A stretch of 41,901 nucleotides of DNA from Thermoleophilaceae bacterium (GCA_030447905.1 JAUJNZ010000003.1:84478-126378), one strand, 5' to 3'. Positions 34,706-41,901 are shown, numbered from the stretch's first letter. Numbers and translations are program-made. The notes: generated by a model from the sequence alone, not told the origin.

Positions 34706-34870
34706 CTAGTGGCAGCCCGGCGGGCCGGGTGTATTCCCATGAAAGAGGGCCAGGCCGAGCGGGAACGGAGACCCGCCGACCGGATTCTGATCCGTCCCAT
34801 ACATGCTCCATTGGTACTGGCCGTTCTCGTACTGCAGCTCGCCCAGCCGTGGCCCTGGACGTCGGAGTGG
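34706..34870 (-). pseudogene. Possible 3' end of a secreted protein
   Basis: Leftward frame LGELQYENGQYQWSMYGTDQ, NPVGGSPFPLGLALFHGNTP, GPPGCH-stop at 34706. Aromatic, Gly/Pro-rich and free of rare codons, so it looks real, but there is no start and the frame degrades upstream near 34870. Unknown family. Confidence 0.3.
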
Positions 34871-35009
34871 CCCCTGCCGGTGTCGCAGGCGTCGCTCGAC
34901 TGACCCGTGAAACCGCTACGTTGTCGAGCGAAATGACCCTCCCTTGCCGGGGCCGAGCTCGCCCGCTTCGACGGGAGCCTGATCGTCGTTTCGCACCGCC
35001 GGACAGGTC

Positions 35010-35180
35010 ATGACGAGCTGCGACAACGAGGCCGCGAACTTCCTCGCGATGAACCTGATGCACGACATCGTCGAGGGTCGGCTGAGCGCCGAGGAGGCGC
35101 GCAAGGAGCTCGGCGAGCAGCAGGCGGCCTGGGCCATGAACCGCCCGGCCCCCTACGCCGAGGGCCGCAGCGGCCGCTGA
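35010..35180 (+). CDS. Small 56-residue protein
   Basis: ATG 35010 preceded by CGGACAGG. MTSCDNEAANFLAMNLMHDI, VEGRLSAEEARKELGEQQAA, WAMNRPAPYAEGRSGR-stop. A single helix-rich acidic/basic domain with SAEEARKELGEQ heptads. No family recognised, but codon use and the ribosome site support it. Confidence 0.5.
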   Translation: MTSCDNEAANFLAMNLMHDIVEGRLSAEEARKELGEQQAAWAMNRPAPYAEGRSGR

Positions 35181-35257
35181 CCGGCTGCGGGGTCACCAGA
35201 GGTGGCTCGCGGCGCTACTAGTCCCGGCGGCCGCGCTCGACCGGGTTAGGCTCATTC

Positions 35258-35793
35258 TCAGCCGAGATGATCGCTCACCTCCGCCCGCTCGAGGCCACAC
35301 CATCGAATCGCCTCGCCTGGGCGAGCCGCGCAGCCGTCGTCCTGCTCGTCCCGCTCCTCGCCTTCGCCCCCCGCCACCAGCAGGCGGAACGGTCGGCGCG
35401 AGCGTCCGTCGGAGCCGATCTCCTCGTGCTTGAGCAAGCCCTGGCGCCCGACCGCGACCACGCGGCTGGCGAGCCGGACCCGGTCGGCCAGCCCCGGCAG
35501 GGAGGCGAGCGGGGAAGAGAGCAGCCGCTCGACGAGCTCGTGCCCGGTAGGGAGGCCGGCGCCCCGGGGAGGCCCGGCCTCGGAGCTCGCCAGCGCTCGC
35601 GCCGCGCGATCCGACACGTTCATCTCCCACGGGTTAACGTGCGCACGTTACCCCAGCGGCGCACGTGGCCGCCGACCTCCTCGCCCGCCTCGTACACCGT
35701 GTACGAAAGGCGGCGCTCGGCCGCGGCCAGCGCAGCCTCGAGGCCGATCGGACCGGCGCCCAGGATGGCAATGTGGGGGCTGGTGCTCTCCAT
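35258..35793 (-). pseudogene. FAD/NAD(P)-dependent oxidoreductase, 3' truncated and frameshifted
   Basis: ATG 35793: MESTSPHIAILGAGPIGLEA, ALAAAERRLSYTVYEAGEEV, GGHVRRWGNVRTLT (dinucleotide-binding GAGPIGLEAA and GGHVRRWG), then after a slip near 35635 MNVSDRAARALASSEAGPPR, ELVERLLSSPLASLPGLADR, VRLASRVVAVGRQGLLKHEE. The expected second NAD-binding motif (VVDCTGTYGxP) is replaced by unrelated sequence ending at 35258. Resembles flavoprotein monooxygenases found next to radical SAM genes. Lies 122 bases after the radical SAM stop, same strand. Confidence 0.7.
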
Positions 35794-35915
35794 GCTCTGA
35801 CTTGGGTCGGGGGCTCGGTCGCCTATTCGCAGCCGGACGCTGGACGGATGTCGAATCGACGTCAGGGGCGCGTCAGCGGTCCGACCGGTTCGAGTAGGGC
35901 GCGTAGGTCGGCGCC

Positions 35916-37334
35916 TCAGCGCGGCAAGAGCGTCCGCAGCGCCTCGTTCTCCGATCGGTCGAGGACGCCGTGCTGGGCGCACGCCGGTACGAGCGTGTCC
36001 GAATCGGGGTGAGCCATCGCGTAGGCGCACGCCTGCAGCCGCTCCTGGACCTCCCGCACGCGGGGCTCGTCCGAGAGCTCGCCGCGCCGGAGCAGCTCCC
36101 ACGCCGGGCGAACCGACTCCGCGTCCATGAAGCTGTGCACCACGTAGGTCACCGGGGCGGGACGGTGGCCAAGGAGCGACACCAGTCCGCCCGCGCGCCG
36201 GACGAAGCGGGGGACCCAGCGCAGGGCGTGGCGAAGGCCGCCGGGCCGCGCGGCGAGGGCACGGGCGACGCGCGCCGCCAGCACAGCGGGCGGCGCCACG
36301 AAGTCCATGCCGCCGAAGGTGCTGAAGAACGCGTCGCGAGCCGCCAGGTCGGCCGGCACGCGGTCGTCGAGGAAGGGAATCCAGCGATCGCCGACCCAGG
36401 CGCCGTACGCGGTCCGGTTGCAGCGCACGTCGCCGATTTGGAAGACGTCGGAGGGCAGGCGCGCGCCGGCTCCTCGCTCGATCTCCGCCCAGACGGCCTC
36501 CGCCGTGACCTCGCGGTAGTCGTGCTTCCAGCGGCTCGCCCTGCCCACGAACGCGGCCGGCTGGAACGAGAACATGCGAAAGCCCATGTCCCGGCAGTCG
36601 CGCACCACCTCGGCGACCTGGCCGAGGTTGGCCGGGGTGACGGTCATGTTGTGGGCCAGGTAATGACTGATCCCGGTCTCGCGCTCGAGCCGGCGGAAGT
36701 GCTCGCAGAAGCGCGCGCGGTGGGGGTGGAGGTCGGCCTCCCGCCGGGGTCGCCGCACGCCGCGCCGCCCGAACATCATCGAGTCGAAGTGGCCGGCGAA
36801 GGAGAGGCGGTCGAAGCGCGGACGCCCGTCCGCGGCGATCGCCAGCCGCCGCAGGTAGTCGTAGTCGAAGTCCCCGTGCGACATGCTCATTGGCTTGCGA
36901 CCGTGACGGCGCATGGCGAGCAGGGCCTCGGCGTGATCGTCGGGCGAGAGCAGGCTCACCTCTCCTCCGATGAGCTGCGCGTTCTGCCCGGGTCCCCGCC
37001 GCGCGCGCAGGTACTTCATCTGGCGATCGACCTCGCCGACGGTGTGGGCGCCGTCGGTGCGTACGCGGTTCGCCTCGCGCCCGTGGTAACAGGGGGTGCA
37101 CGCGAAGTCGCAGCGCGGAAAGACGCCGTGCGTGCCCTCGCATCCGGCCGTCCGGCGCCCGATCGCCTGAGAGGGGGTCTTGACGGCGTCGGGGAGCTCC
37201 TCCCAGCGGCGGGCGAGGGCCGCCTCGAGGTCGCGATGGACGGGGCGCGTCGCCTCCTCGAGGTGGGCGAGCCGGCGGCGGGCGCGCAGCCAGCTGGCTC
37301 CCGCCCTCCCGGCGATCCCATCTCCCCCTGGCAC
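35916..37334 (-). CDS. Radical SAM protein
   Basis: 472 residues, intact. The [4Fe-4S] motif is PRCDFACTPCYHGREA (Cx3Cx2C). Typical radical SAM strands follow: AQLIGGEVSLLSPDDHAEAL, KPMSMSHGDFDYDYLRRLAI, DRLSFAGHFDSMMFGRRGVR, ISHYLAHNMTVTPANLGQVA, MGFRMFSFQPAAFVGRASRW. C-terminal region LVPACAQHGVLDRSENEALR has one more Cys. Start GTG 37334 is likely (10 bases after the CDP-alcohol transferase stop), but shorter starts are possible. Substrate unknown; genes around it suggest lipid or small-molecule modification. Confidence 0.8.
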   Translation of the reverse strand: MPGGDGIAGRAGASWLRARRRLAHLEEATRPVHRDLEAALARRWEELPDAVKTPSQAIGRRTAGCEGTHGVFPRCDFACTPCYHGREANRVRTDGAHTVGEVDRQMKYLRARRGPGQNAQLIGGEVSLLSPDDHAEALLAMRRHGRKPMSMSHGDFDYDYLRRLAIAADGRPRFDRLSFAGHFDSMMFGRRGVRRPRREADLHPHRARFCEHFRRLERETGISHYLAHNMTVTPANLGQVAEVVRDCRDMGFRMFSFQPAAFVGRASRWKHDYREVTAEAVWAEIERGAGARLPSDVFQIGDVRCNRTAYGAWVGDRWIPFLDDRVPADLAARDAFFSTFGGMDFVAPPAVLAARVARALAARPGGLRHALRWVPRFVRRAGGLVSLLGHRPAPVTYVVHSFMDAESVRPAWELLRRGELSDEPRVREVQERLQACAYAMAHPDSDTLVPACAQHGVLDRSENEALRTLLPR

Positions 37335-37344
37335 GCCGCTTACC

Positions 37345-38232
37345 CTACCAAGGCCGCCGTCCGCCGCCGCGCGCGAGCCCGCTGGCTCGCAGACCCCGCA
37401 GCGTGCGCGCCGCCAGCGCGCCGGCCAGGAGCGCGTGCGAGGCCCGGCGACCCGCTCGCCGACCGCCGCGAGCGCCGCAATCGGTCGAGCGGATCACGCC
37501 ACTACCCGCCCGGGACCCGCCCGGACTCCCACGGTCGCCGACCGCCGCGAGCAGAAGCCCGGTCGCACCGAAAGTCGCGCGAAGCGCCCGCGGGCCGGGC
37601 GCCGCGGGGCGGGCCGAGGCGCCGAGGTAGGTCGCCGCTCCGGCGCCGACCACGACGAGCAGGTGCGCCCGCTCCGCGGCGAGGACCCACGGGTCCAGGG
37701 ACCGTCGCCTGACGAGGCCGCTGACGGCGGCGTGAAAGAAGGAGGCGTCGGCGGCGGAGTCGAGCTCGCGGCCGAGGCGGGTCGGGCCGGCCCTGCGGGC
37801 GAGCAGACCGTCAAGGAGGTCGGTCGCGCTCGCGGCGGCGATCAGCGCGGGGTGAGGCGCACGTCGCGCCAGCGGCGCCATCCAGAGCCTCGCCAGCGAG
37901 AGCGCGTCGGCGGCGCCCAGCGCCCGCGGCTCGGACCCGTCGGTCTCGGCCATGCCGAGGTGCCAGTCGAGCATGGCCCACCATGCCAGCCACCGGATCG
38001 ACGCGCGCGGACCGAGCGCCACCGAGGCGCCGAGCCCGACCGCCCCGAACCGCCGGGACTGGGAGACGAGGTCAGGTCGGCGGGTGCGAACACGCCGGGC
38101 CCGAGCGAGCGACGCGGCAAGGAACTCGACCACGCCCGGCGGGCTGAAGCTCCGCGCGCGCAGAGCGTCCAGGGCTTCTCGGGCCCAGCGCTCACCCTCG
38201 CTGAGCCCGCAGCCGTCATCCGTCGAAATCAC
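37345..38232 (-). CDS. CDP-alcohol phosphatidyltransferase family protein, possible 3' slip
   Basis: GTG 38232: VISTDDGCGLSEGERWAREA, helical SLARARRVRTRRPDLVSQSR, then the CDP-OH-P motif ATDLLDGLLARRAGPTRLGR with ELDSAADASFF (DxxDGxxARxxxxxxxxGxxxDxxxD), and membrane helices DPWVLAAERAHLLVVVGAGA, LRATFGATGLLLAAVGDRG. After ~37540 the frame loses sense (SPGGSRAGSGVIR), likely a one-base slip. Reaction: transfer of a phospho-alcohol from CDP to an alcohol in the membrane. GTG has a GAGGGCG site upstream. Confidence 0.7.
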   Translation of the reverse strand: MISTDDGCGLSEGERWAREALDALRARSFSPPGVVEFLAASLARARRVRTRRPDLVSQSRRFGAVGLGASVALGPRASIRWLAWWAMLDWHLGMAETDGSEPRALGAADALSLARLWMAPLARRAPHPALIAAASATDLLDGLLARRAGPTRLGRELDSAADASFFHAAVSGLVRRRSLDPWVLAAERAHLLVVVGAGAATYLGASARPAAPGPRALRATFGATGLLLAAVGDRGSPGGSRAGSGVIRSTDCGARGGRRAGRRASHALLAGALAARTLRGLRASGLARGGGRRPW

Positions 38233-38299
38233 CGCCCTCGAGCCTGCCGGATCGAGGGCGTCCACGGCGAAAGCCAACCAGACGACGACGCAGGGCGCC

Positions 38300-38632
38300 C
38301 TGTCCCTTGACCCGCTTGGAGACCGACGGGCGGAACTGGACGATGACGCGCCCGTGCTCCAGTGAGTGGACGAGGTTCTCGTTGGCTGCCGCCTCGTCAT
38401 AGGCCCCGTCCTCGGCAGGCACCTGGCTGTGGTTGCCCGAGTGGGGAGGGCTCGATTCATACCGTACGGGCTCCGTCACATGCTGCTGCCCCTCGCTGCG
38501 GAAACTGCGAACCGTGCAGCCGGCGGCGCCAGCTGCCTGGTTGAGATCGCTCACGCGCTGCGGGGGGACCGGTACCTCGGGGAAGGAGGCCGCGCTCGGC
38601 CCTATAGGACCGTCGTCGTCCCCGCAAGACAC
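38300..38632 (-). pseudogene. DUF3105 protein, both ends truncated
   Basis: SFPEVPVPPQRVSDLNQAAG, AAGCTVRSFRSEGQQHVTEP, VRYESSPPHSGNHSQVPAED, GAYDEAAANENLVHSLEHGR, VIVQFRPSVSKRVKGQ. The PPTSGNH and ENLVHSLEHGRVIVQ motifs define DUF3105. The lipoprotein signal is missing (the sense starts at a CGDDD-like residue run directly after the E1 gene stop) and the C-terminal half is replaced after VKGQ. Confidence 0.75.
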
Positions 38633-38642
38633 TCAGACGAGT

Positions 38643-40136
38643 CTAGGACGCCCGCTGGGCGGCGCCTTCCTGCCACCGCGAGCGGTAGTGCGCGCGGTAT
38701 GCGGGGTCCTGACACGTGCAGTCGGTGCGCTTGCGGATGCGGCGCCCCCACCGCTCGTGAGGGCCGGTGAGGATGCTCGTCGCGACCATGTTGGTCCTCG
38801 GCGAGAGCGGAGCCTCTGCCCCCATGCGGCGCTTCACGAGCTCTGCCGCGAGCAGGACACCGGGCGCGGCCGACAACATCGGCGCGCTGACAGCCGGTTC
38901 GTCGGGAAGGGGCCGGAGGCGGCCGCAGGCTGCCCGGGCGACATCGCTGCCGGGCACCCCTCGAAGCTGCTCGCGATTCTCGGCTGCCACGCGACCCAGC
39001 AGCTCGTCGGGAAGCGGCGCACCGCTCCCCAGATGTGGCCGCAGCTCGGCGAGCGGGATGCCGAGGAGCCGGGCGAGGCTCTCGTCCGGCCCGCCGGTGT
39101 GCAGGTCCGCTCGCGCGATGCAGCCGAGACACGCCTCGGTGAGGAAGTCGTGGCTCGTCACCTGGTAGAACCCGGTGTCGCTCGTGCCTCCGTTGAGCGC
39201 GAGCCGCGGCATGTCGAGCTGAAACGCCCGCCGGGCCGCATCCTCGTCGACGGAGACGACGCCCAGTTCGACCGCCGACCGGCGCCCGGGATCGACCGCC
39301 TCCCACCGGACGGGCTGCACCACCGGCGCAGCTCCAGCGGAACGAAGGAGCGCGGCGAGCAGCTCGGCTTTCCCCTCGCCGACGTCCCGGAGCGAGGCGG
39401 TCAGGTGGCGGTTCGGATTCGTGTCGTCGATCGTGTCGTCGTCCACGGCCAGCGGAGCACCTCGGAGGGTGAGCAGTGCGAGCGGCCACGCGATCGCCGA
39501 GGCGACACCGCCGCAGCCGACGAACACGACGCCGTCGAGGTCGACCACCTCGGGGATGCTCATGCCGACGTTGGGCGCGAGCGCGTAGTCCCAGAGCGAG
39601 ACGGCGCCACGCCACGGCCGGCTGCGCGCCGTGGCGCCGCCGGCGGCGACGAGGGCGACCTTAAGCGCCTCGGCCGAGGCGATGGTGCCGGCGAAGACGG
39701 CGGCGATGGGGTTGCCCGCGATGTCCGGCAGCCGCTCGCCGAAGGCGCACGCCCAACCGGCCGTGGCGACGAAGACGCCGTCGTCCTCGCCGTCGAAGAC
39801 GAGGCGGAGTGCCGGATCGGCCGATCGCCCGGTGACGAGGCGGTCGACGGATACGAAGCCCGCGTGCTCGGTGGCGACCTCTTCGACCAGGTTGCCGTCG
39901 CCGAGCCGGGGAAGCCGTGTGGTCCGGGTGGCGGGCACGTCAAGGTGCAGGCGCGGTGCCGCCTCGTCGAGCCGCAGCAGCAGCGTCGCGGTCAGCGCGA
40001 TCGCGATCTCTACCGCGGGGGTCAGCCGCGCGGCCACGATGTCGACTTCGACTCCCGCCATCCGAGCGGCCGCGCCGTCGGGGTCGTCGGTCACCCGGGC
40101 GAGGAAGCGCCGGGTGCGCTCATACGGGCCAGCCAT
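38643..40136 (-). CDS. E1-like ThiF-family ubiquitin-like-activating enzyme
   Basis: 497 residues, ATG 40136 with GGAGGAGG upstream. N-terminal domain (1-~190): YERTRRFLARVTDDPDGAAA, RLTPAVEIAIALTATLLLRL, TGRSADPALRLVFDGEDDGV, AGNPIAAVFAGTIASAEALK - resembles a degenerate (inactive) Rossmann half as in E1s. Active adenylation domain: VDLDGVVFVGCGGVASAIAW (GxGGxxS nucleotide loop), LAVDDDTIDDTNPNRHLTAS (Asp for ATP ribose, NxNR), VGEGKAELLAALLRS. Candidate catalytic Cys VARAACGRLRPLP; Zn-binding-like pairs CLGC and CTCQ at the C-terminus. Adenylates the C-terminus of the ubiquitin-like protein. Its start lies 17 bases inside the JAB gene. Confidence 0.85.
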   Translation of the reverse strand: MAGPYERTRRFLARVTDDPDGAAARMAGVEVDIVAARLTPAVEIAIALTATLLLRLDEAAPRLHLDVPATRTTRLPRLGDGNLVEEVATEHAGFVSVDRLVTGRSADPALRLVFDGEDDGVFVATAGWACAFGERLPDIAGNPIAAVFAGTIASAEALKVALVAAGGATARSRPWRGAVSLWDYALAPNVGMSIPEVVDLDGVVFVGCGGVASAIAWPLALLTLRGAPLAVDDDTIDDTNPNRHLTASLRDVGEGKAELLAALLRSAGAAPVVQPVRWEAVDPGRRSAVELGVVSVDEDAARRAFQLDMPRLALNGGTSDTGFYQVTSHDFLTEACLGCIARADLHTGGPDESLARLLGIPLAELRPHLGSGAPLPDELLGRVAAENREQLRGVPGSDVARAACGRLRPLPDEPAVSAPMLSAAPGVLLAAELVKRRMGAEAPLSPRTNMVATSILTGPHERWGRRIRKRTDCTCQDPAYRAHYRSRWQEGAAQRAS

Positions 40137-40626
40137 CCACCCTCCTCCGTGGCTCGACCTCGCGCCATTCGCCAGTGCGCGCCTCGTAGAAGCGCCACCC
40201 GGTTCCCGCCCCCTGGGTCGCGAAGTCGGGGATGACGACAGCGTAAAAGCCGTCGCGCTGGCTGAACGGCCGCGCGCGATCCGGCTCGGACAGGAACGCC
40301 CGGCGCGGGTGCGTGTGGAGGTCGGCGAAGGCGAGGAGACGCTCAGTCCGGAGGTAGTCCGCGATCGCGATCCGTTCGTCCTTCGGGATAGTGAGGAGGT
40401 CGCGCCGGCTCCGGAACGCCGGCAGCAGGAGGTGGGACACGAGCGCGGCCGAGCCAGCGAGCGGACGGCCCGCCCATAGCACCGTCGACTCCCTCCGGCC
40501 CGCGCTCCCGTCGCAGAGCGCCGTCTGGGTCGCCTCGAGCAGACCATCGGCGAGGCGCAGGTGTATCGGCGGCCCCGGTCGCTCCCCCGCTGCCGGGAGT
40601 CCGTCGGTGAAGCTGTGGACCTCCAT
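40120..40626 (-). CDS. JAB/MPN-domain isopeptidase (deubiquitinase-like)
   Basis: 168 residues, ATG 40626 with GGGGAG upstream; the ATG overlaps the E2 gene stop (TGATG). RRESTVLWAGRPLAG carries the JAMM Glu, and LAFADLHTHPRRAFLSEPDR gives HxHPx6SxxD: all zinc ligands of a JAMM protease. Flanking strands FYAVVIPDFATQGAGTGWRF fit the MPN fold. Expected to cleave the ubiquitin-like protein after its terminal Gly, to process it and to remove it from targets. Translationally coupled to both neighbours. Confidence 0.85.
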   Translation of the reverse strand: MEVHSFTDGLPAAGERPGPPIHLRLADGLLEATQTALCDGSAGRRESTVLWAGRPLAGSAALVSHLLLPAFRSRRDLLTIPKDERIAIADYLRTERLLAFADLHTHPRRAFLSEPDRARPFSQRDGFYAVVIPDFATQGAGTGWRFYEARTGEWREVEPRRRVDGWPV

Positions 40627-41075
40627 CACACTCCCCGCCCGCGGTAGGGACCCATGCGGAGGAAACGCGAGAGCAAGGCCGCGACGACGGGCAGGCGCCA
40701 CCGCTCCCTGGGGTGCTGCTCAGCGAGGTGGCTCGGGTGGAGGTGGTAGCCGCGCGTGCCCGGCGTGCAGATGATCGGCAACTGGCGGCCGTCCCAGGCG
40801 ACCGAGTTCATCGGGGCGCCCTCGATCCGGGGCCAGTGCGCCGCGCCGAGTGCAGGCGGAGCGGCGGGGTCGGCGAAGTCGAGGACTGGCGCCTGGGCGT
40901 CGTAGCCGTCGCACAAAAGCACCGCGAGGTAGCTCTCCTCCGTGCCGGGTGGCCGGGCCGGGATGTCGATTCGGGTGCCCTGGCGCGCCGGCTCGCCGAG
41001 ACCGAGGCGCCGCACCTGCTCGAGGAACGGCGCCCAGTCCCGGTCGATCAGCGCGTTGGCAAGGGCGTCGTCCAC
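40626..41075 (-). CDS. E2-like conjugating enzyme (prokaryotic E2 group)
   Basis: 149 residues, GTG 41075 immediately after the ubiquitin-like gene stop (TAG-GTG). Helix DRDWAPFLEQVRRLGLGEPA, strands GTEESYLAVLLCDGYDAQAP, VLDFADP (the E2 Y..aP.l.F layout), WDGRQLPIICTPGTRGYHLH (likely active Cys at residue 103 in ICTPGTRGYHLHPSH) and helix RWRLPVVAALLSRFLRM. The eukaryotic HPN triplet is replaced by this Cys-Thr-Pro...His-x-His arrangement. Assigned as E2 by fold pattern and operon place; a metal-binding role for the His residues cannot be excluded. Confidence 0.65.
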   Translation of the reverse strand: MDDALANALIDRDWAPFLEQVRRLGLGEPARQGTRIDIPARPPGTEESYLAVLLCDGYDAQAPVLDFADPAAPPALGAAHWPRIEGAPMNSVAWDGRQLPIICTPGTRGYHLHPSHLAEQHPRERWRLPVVAALLSRFLRMGPYRGRGV

Positions 41076-41351
41076 CTAGCCGCGGCTGACGTCCTTGGGC
41101 AGGATCAGCACCTCGGAGTGGTCGTGCAGGCCGGCCTGCGCCAGCGTGCGCCCGAGGTCGTCCTGCACCGTCCCGTCGATGAGGATGTCGTACTGATCGG
41201 GGTCGGCGTGGTCCCCGACGAGCTTCCGTACCCCGAGGCGCAGGAGCTGGTGGAGGTGGGCGTGCTCGTTCTCCGTGATGTTCGCGGTGTCGCCCTCCTG
41301 GTCGGCGACGACGATCGTCCAGCGGTGCTTATCGGTGGCTGTCTGGGTCAT
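41076..41351 (-). CDS. Ubiquitin-like beta-grasp protein
   Basis: 91 residues, ATG 41351 with GGAGGT 5 bases upstream. KHRWTIVVADQEGDTANITE (first hairpin), NEHAHLHQLLRLGVRKLVGD (helix), DQYDILIDGTVQDDLGRTLA, QAGLHDHSEVLILPKDVSRG. Strand-strand-helix-strand-strand is the ubiquitin fold, and the protein ends in an exposed tail VSRG with a C-terminal Gly, ready for activation without trimming. First gene of the operon UBL-E2-JAB-E1. Single domain, unlike the multi-domain 'multiubiquitin' types. Confidence 0.8.
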   Translation of the reverse strand: MTQTATDKHRWTIVVADQEGDTANITENEHAHLHQLLRLGVRKLVGDHADPDQYDILIDGTVQDDLGRTLAQAGLHDHSEVLILPKDVSRG

Positions 41352-41395
41352 CCGGCACCTCCGAGGGCCGATATCGAGTGCAGCGTGCGCGGTAC

Positions 41396-41401
41396 ACTAT
41401 A
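41396..41401 (-). promoter_or_regulatory. Possible -10 box of the ubiquitin-like operon
   Basis: On the leftward strand TATAGT lies 45 bases before the ATG at 41351, within the 143 bp divergent intergenic region. A weak AATCAA lies 16 bases further upstream; no strong -35. The adjoining GGTACACTATAG region could also hold the XRE operator. By eye only. Confidence 0.3.
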
Positions 41402-41494
41402 GCCTGTCGGCCGGCATTTGATTGGATACCACCCCGCCGGGCCCCTCCAGACGCCCGCGGGGTGAACCACCGGCCACCACGGTATGCTTGCGCC

Positions 41495-41901
41495 GTGTCG
41501 GACGAGATGCGCCGCGTCGGGGATAGGATTCGCCGCGAACGCGAGAAGGCGGGGCTCTCGCTTTCCCAGCTAGCCGACGCGGCCGGACTCTCGAAAGCAT
41601 ACGTTCTGAAGGTGGAGAACGGCGGGACGAACCCGTCGCTCGGGGTGCTCGGGCAGATCGCCGACGGCCTCGACGTCACCATCGCCGACCTCGTCGGAGG
41701 CGCCGCCGTCCGGTTCGACCTCGATGACGCCGATATCCCGTCGTCACTGCGGGCGTTCGCCGACGAGGCGGACCTGACGTCGGCCGAGGTGAGCACGCTC
41801 GCGAGCATCCGCTGGCGGCGCGGGGAGGAGCCGCGAACGCCGGAGCGCTGGCGCTACATCTTCGATTCCCTCCGGCTCAGCCGCTCGATGGATGCCGAGG
41901 A
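41495..41901 (+). CDS. XRE-family regulator, divergent from the ubiquitin-like operon (runs off window)
   Basis: GTG 41495 (or ATG 41507, same frame). MRRVGDRIRREREKAGLSLS, QLADAAGLSKAYVLKVENGG, TNPSLGVLGQIADGLDVTIA form a classical Cro/CI HTH. Then a linker and DLTSAEVSTLASIRWRRGEE, PRTPERWRYIFDSLRLSRSM to the window edge. The PxTPExWRYxxxxLR tail is usual in regulators whose genes neighbour M78 (ImmA/IrrE) metallopeptidases, so the next gene to the right is worth seeing. Likely controls itself and the operon on the left. Confidence 0.8.
   Translation, partial: MSDEMRRVGDRIRREREKAGLSLSQLADAAGLSKAYVLKVENGGTNPSLGVLGQIADGLDVTIADLVGGAAVRFDLDDADIPSSLRAFADEADLTSAEVSTLASIRWRRGEEPRTPERWRYIFDSLRLSRSMDAE

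Noticed and set aside
35970-37712. 580-residue rightward open frame
   Set aside because: Antisense shadow of the intact radical SAM gene; no ribosome site or domain.
38433-40235. 600-residue rightward open frame opposite the E1 gene
   Set aside because: GC shadow; the E1 frame has clear motifs and a strong ribosome site.

Overview
The window is high-GC DNA whose gene content (ClpC-type N domains, Calx-beta/beta-propeller surface protein, GT87-like mannosyltransferase, LAL-type LuxR regulator, DUF3105 and DUF4396 proteins, Gly/Ala-rich small proteins) points to an actinobacterium, most likely of the Thermoleophilia (Solirubrobacterales-like). This placement is an inference from protein style; there is no rRNA here. 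One island (about 4235-5117) has clearly lower GC and foreign codon use.

The first 23 kb is a mosaic. Many genes are cut short, joined to unrelated genes, or broken by single-base frameshifts: a helicase, YdeI/OmdA, acetolactate decarboxylase (split into tail-to-tail halves), FkbM and UbiE-like methyltransferases, FAD monooxygenase pieces, a LuxR regulator, a mannosyltransferase, an SRPBCC protein and a PBP N-terminus. Fragments of IS21, IS3, ISL3 and IS4/IS5 transposases are scattered among them, with two copies of a repeat carrying the 3' end of a tRNA-Sec-like gene. Intact items include a VOC protein, small Gly/Ala-rich proteins, a compact stress-like operon (small protein, two fused ClpN proteins, sigma-70 fragment) and an asparagine-synthetase-like ATP enzyme.

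From about 22.8 to 30.7 kb a ~780 bp inverted repeat flanks a ~5.3 kb phage- or satellite-like element: HTH protein, ParB-domain/DNA methyltransferase, small and large terminase, a small ORF and a tyrosine integrase, ending at the 3' part of a tRNA-Ser(CGA) gene, which looks like the attachment site. No capsid or portal genes are present.

From 30.7 to 38.6 kb lie a Mug-type DNA glycosylase, an alpha/beta hydrolase, ClpN/GNAT, HsdM and XRE fragments, an 8-TM membrane protein, and a leftward group: DUF3105 fragment, CDP-alcohol phosphatidyltransferase, radical SAM protein, FAD oxidoreductase fragment.

The most striking system is at the right end (38643-41901): a tightly packed four-gene leftward operon encoding a ubiquitin-like protein ending in Arg-Gly, an E2-like protein, a JAB/MPN isopeptidase and an E1-like ThiF enzyme, with a divergent XRE regulator. 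It has the full set of parts of a bacterial ubiquitin-like conjugation pathway (activate, transfer, remove). All four genes are intact, in contrast to the decayed DNA elsewhere.

Caution: the frequency of one-base frameshifts and inverted joins means that some of the 'pseudogenes' may be sequencing or assembly artefacts (for example amplification chimeras) rather than true decay.
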